Positions 63,054 to 64,000 of a DNA stretch of 64,000 nucleotides are shown here, in pieces. Origin of the DNA: Myroides albus (GTDB lineage: Bacteria > Bacteroidota > Bacteroidia > Flavobacteriales > Flavobacteriaceae); assembly GCF_009711045.1 (NCBI RefSeq), contig NZ_WMJX01000002.1, positions 62,001 through 126,000 on the forward strand, read 5' to 3'. Positions within the stretch are counted from its first letter, which is position 1; every line of letters begins with the position of its first letter. The notes under the pieces were generated by a model. That model ran no database searches. It was given only the letters and a program-made list of their open reading frames with translations, and had not been told where the DNA came from. The position numbers and the translations under genes are program-made.

Positions 63054-64000
63054 AGCATTTATCGAATTAACTCCGTTTACAATTCTACACTAAGCGATAT
63101 CAAACAACTTTCAACTCCACATAGCACACAACATTTCTTCCTCTCATCAATACATCACCAACTAAATCAACTAATAAGAAACAAGTTATTGCAATCGCAA
63201 GAATCTTCCTTACAACTATCCTACCTATAATTCCAGATGTTAACAACCATACTCAACAACGCTTAAAAAGCCAATAACGAATAACTAAAAAACACCTTAA
63301 ATTATAATATATAAATATAATTATATTATTTTAACAATTAAGCATCACGCAAGACAATAGATTAAGATATTAATACTACCTGTTTTGGTATTCATTACCC
63401 TACCGAGAAAACCTCCTTCACTCACAACAAATGACCTATTCAATACCCACTGGCTATTGGCTCTACACCACTTCATACACTACTTGAAAATAAATGGTAC
63501 AATCAAGTATACAGAAATTCTATTCTGAATGGCATAGCCCTGAGCTCTAAGTCATTCCCTACTAAAAAAGCCATCGCCCTACAATCGCTTAACAGACCAA
63601 CCTCATCTCTACTTACTTTACTATCCACAAAAGCGAAGTATTTACTCCTCTACCCTATAAGTATAACCGCAGTGCTTTCATCTTGATCGTAGTTTGATCC
63701 CATAGTGGTCGCATAATTTTACCTATAAAGTATGCGACCACTATGCGATCACTATGCGACCACAAGCCGACCACCCCCTAAAATCTCAAAGCGAAAACAT
63801 TGATTTCTAAGCCATTATAACAATTCATTTACTACACATCAACATCCTATTTACAATCCACCTAAAGCACTCCCTGCTTTACCCTTAAAAACTTTACAAA
63901 CAAAAAAGTTTCCTGTAAAAAAATCACGCATCCCTTTAAAAACAAAGGATTACAAAAAACAAGAAACGAACAAACAAGTTAAAGTTTCCTTAAATAGATA
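63054..64000. other. 950-bp gene-free end of the window
   Basis: No credible gene is seen on either strand. It contains the 11-bp repeats at 63702-63763. Composition shifts to more C on the plus strand around 63400-63660, similar to the 41.9-42.3-kb gap. Confidence 0.6.
63702..63763. repeat. Three 11-bp direct repeats with one inverted copy
   Basis: TATGCGACCAC, TATGCGATCAC and TATGCGACCAC lie head to tail at 63731-63763. An inverted copy ATAGTGGTCGCATA is at 63702-63715 and pairs perfectly (14 bp) with 63731-63744 around a 15-base loop. A shortened echo, GCCGACCACCCCC, follows. The layout could be an operator, iterons or part of an intergenic repeat element. Confidence 0.75.

Noticed and set aside
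63702..63763. Possible CRISPR array
   Set aside because: The units are only 11 bp and adjoin without spacers; no cas gene is in the window.
1..64000. tRNA, rRNA and riboswitch genes
   Set aside because: I looked for cloverleaf, 16S/23S and common riboswitch text in the gaps and saw none; a covariance-model search was not possible, so small RNAs could still be missed.

Overview
The window is AT-rich DNA from a member of the Bacteroidota, almost certainly Flavobacteriaceae. The evidence is the alternative complex III operon, gldD, DUF3078 and DUF3098 proteins, leucine dehydrogenase, a mutY-ssb-gldD block, and the recurring promoter element TAnnTTTG in place of a classical -10 box. A Myroides-like genus is a guess from overall gene content; nothing here proves the genus. 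Nearly all of the window is ordinary chromosomal core genome. I see no rRNA, tRNA, CRISPR array, insertion sequence, prophage or integrase.

Layout. 0-7 kb: minus-strand alternative complex III operon actABCDEF (actF is cut by the left edge), a quinol:cytochrome c/oxidase electron carrier. 7.2-13.3 kb: a SPOR-domain protein, leuS, then an ftsX-DUF3098-uppP-truB operon (division, cell-wall lipid carrier, tRNA modification). 13.4-17.8 kb: a gene-poor stretch with a lipoprotein, a DEDD exonuclease, a YiiX-like papain-fold protein and a thioredoxin-like protein; it holds a 29-bp perfect inverted repeat. 17.8-25.2 kb: patatin, pyrH-frr, leucine dehydrogenase, asnS, rpoN and a membrane protein with a PAP2-like C-terminus. 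25.2-28.9 kb: minus-strand dxs-DUF3078-beta-barrel operon. 28.9-37.4 kb: tadA, a thioester-containing alpha-2-macroglobulin lipoprotein and its usual partner pbpC. 37.4-41.9 kb: RNase G, a 30-residue very basic protein, an HU/IHF-type protein, mutY, ssb and gldD. 41.9-43.1 kb: a gene-free gap with a second palindromic element. 43.1-51.9 kb: a metal-binding-domain lipoprotein, an M16 protease pair (one active, one without the zinc motif), rplU-rpmA, a probably surface-exposed lipoprotein, a dGTPase next to a minimal AAA ATPase, and a small protein. 52-64 kb: nrdA-nrdB, sucA-sucB, a small outer-membrane barrel, a polyprenyl synthase with a small conserved partner, an unidentified exported protein, and a gene-free end with 11-bp repeats.

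How the genes fit together. The envelope is a strong theme: UppP, PbpC and the macroglobulin serve wall synthesis and defence; gldD belongs to gliding/type IX secretion; several lipoproteins and beta-barrels sit in the outer membrane. The respiratory chain (ACIII) and the TCA cycle (SucAB) show an aerobic life style. No clear, self-contained new system is visible. The most rewarding leads are the 30-residue basic protein between RNase G and HU, the dispersed palindromic elements in the gaps, the absence of gldE from its usual place, and the AAA/dGTPase pair. Start sites were chosen by signal peptides, family lengths and promoter positions, because this phylum generally lacks Shine-Dalgarno sequences.
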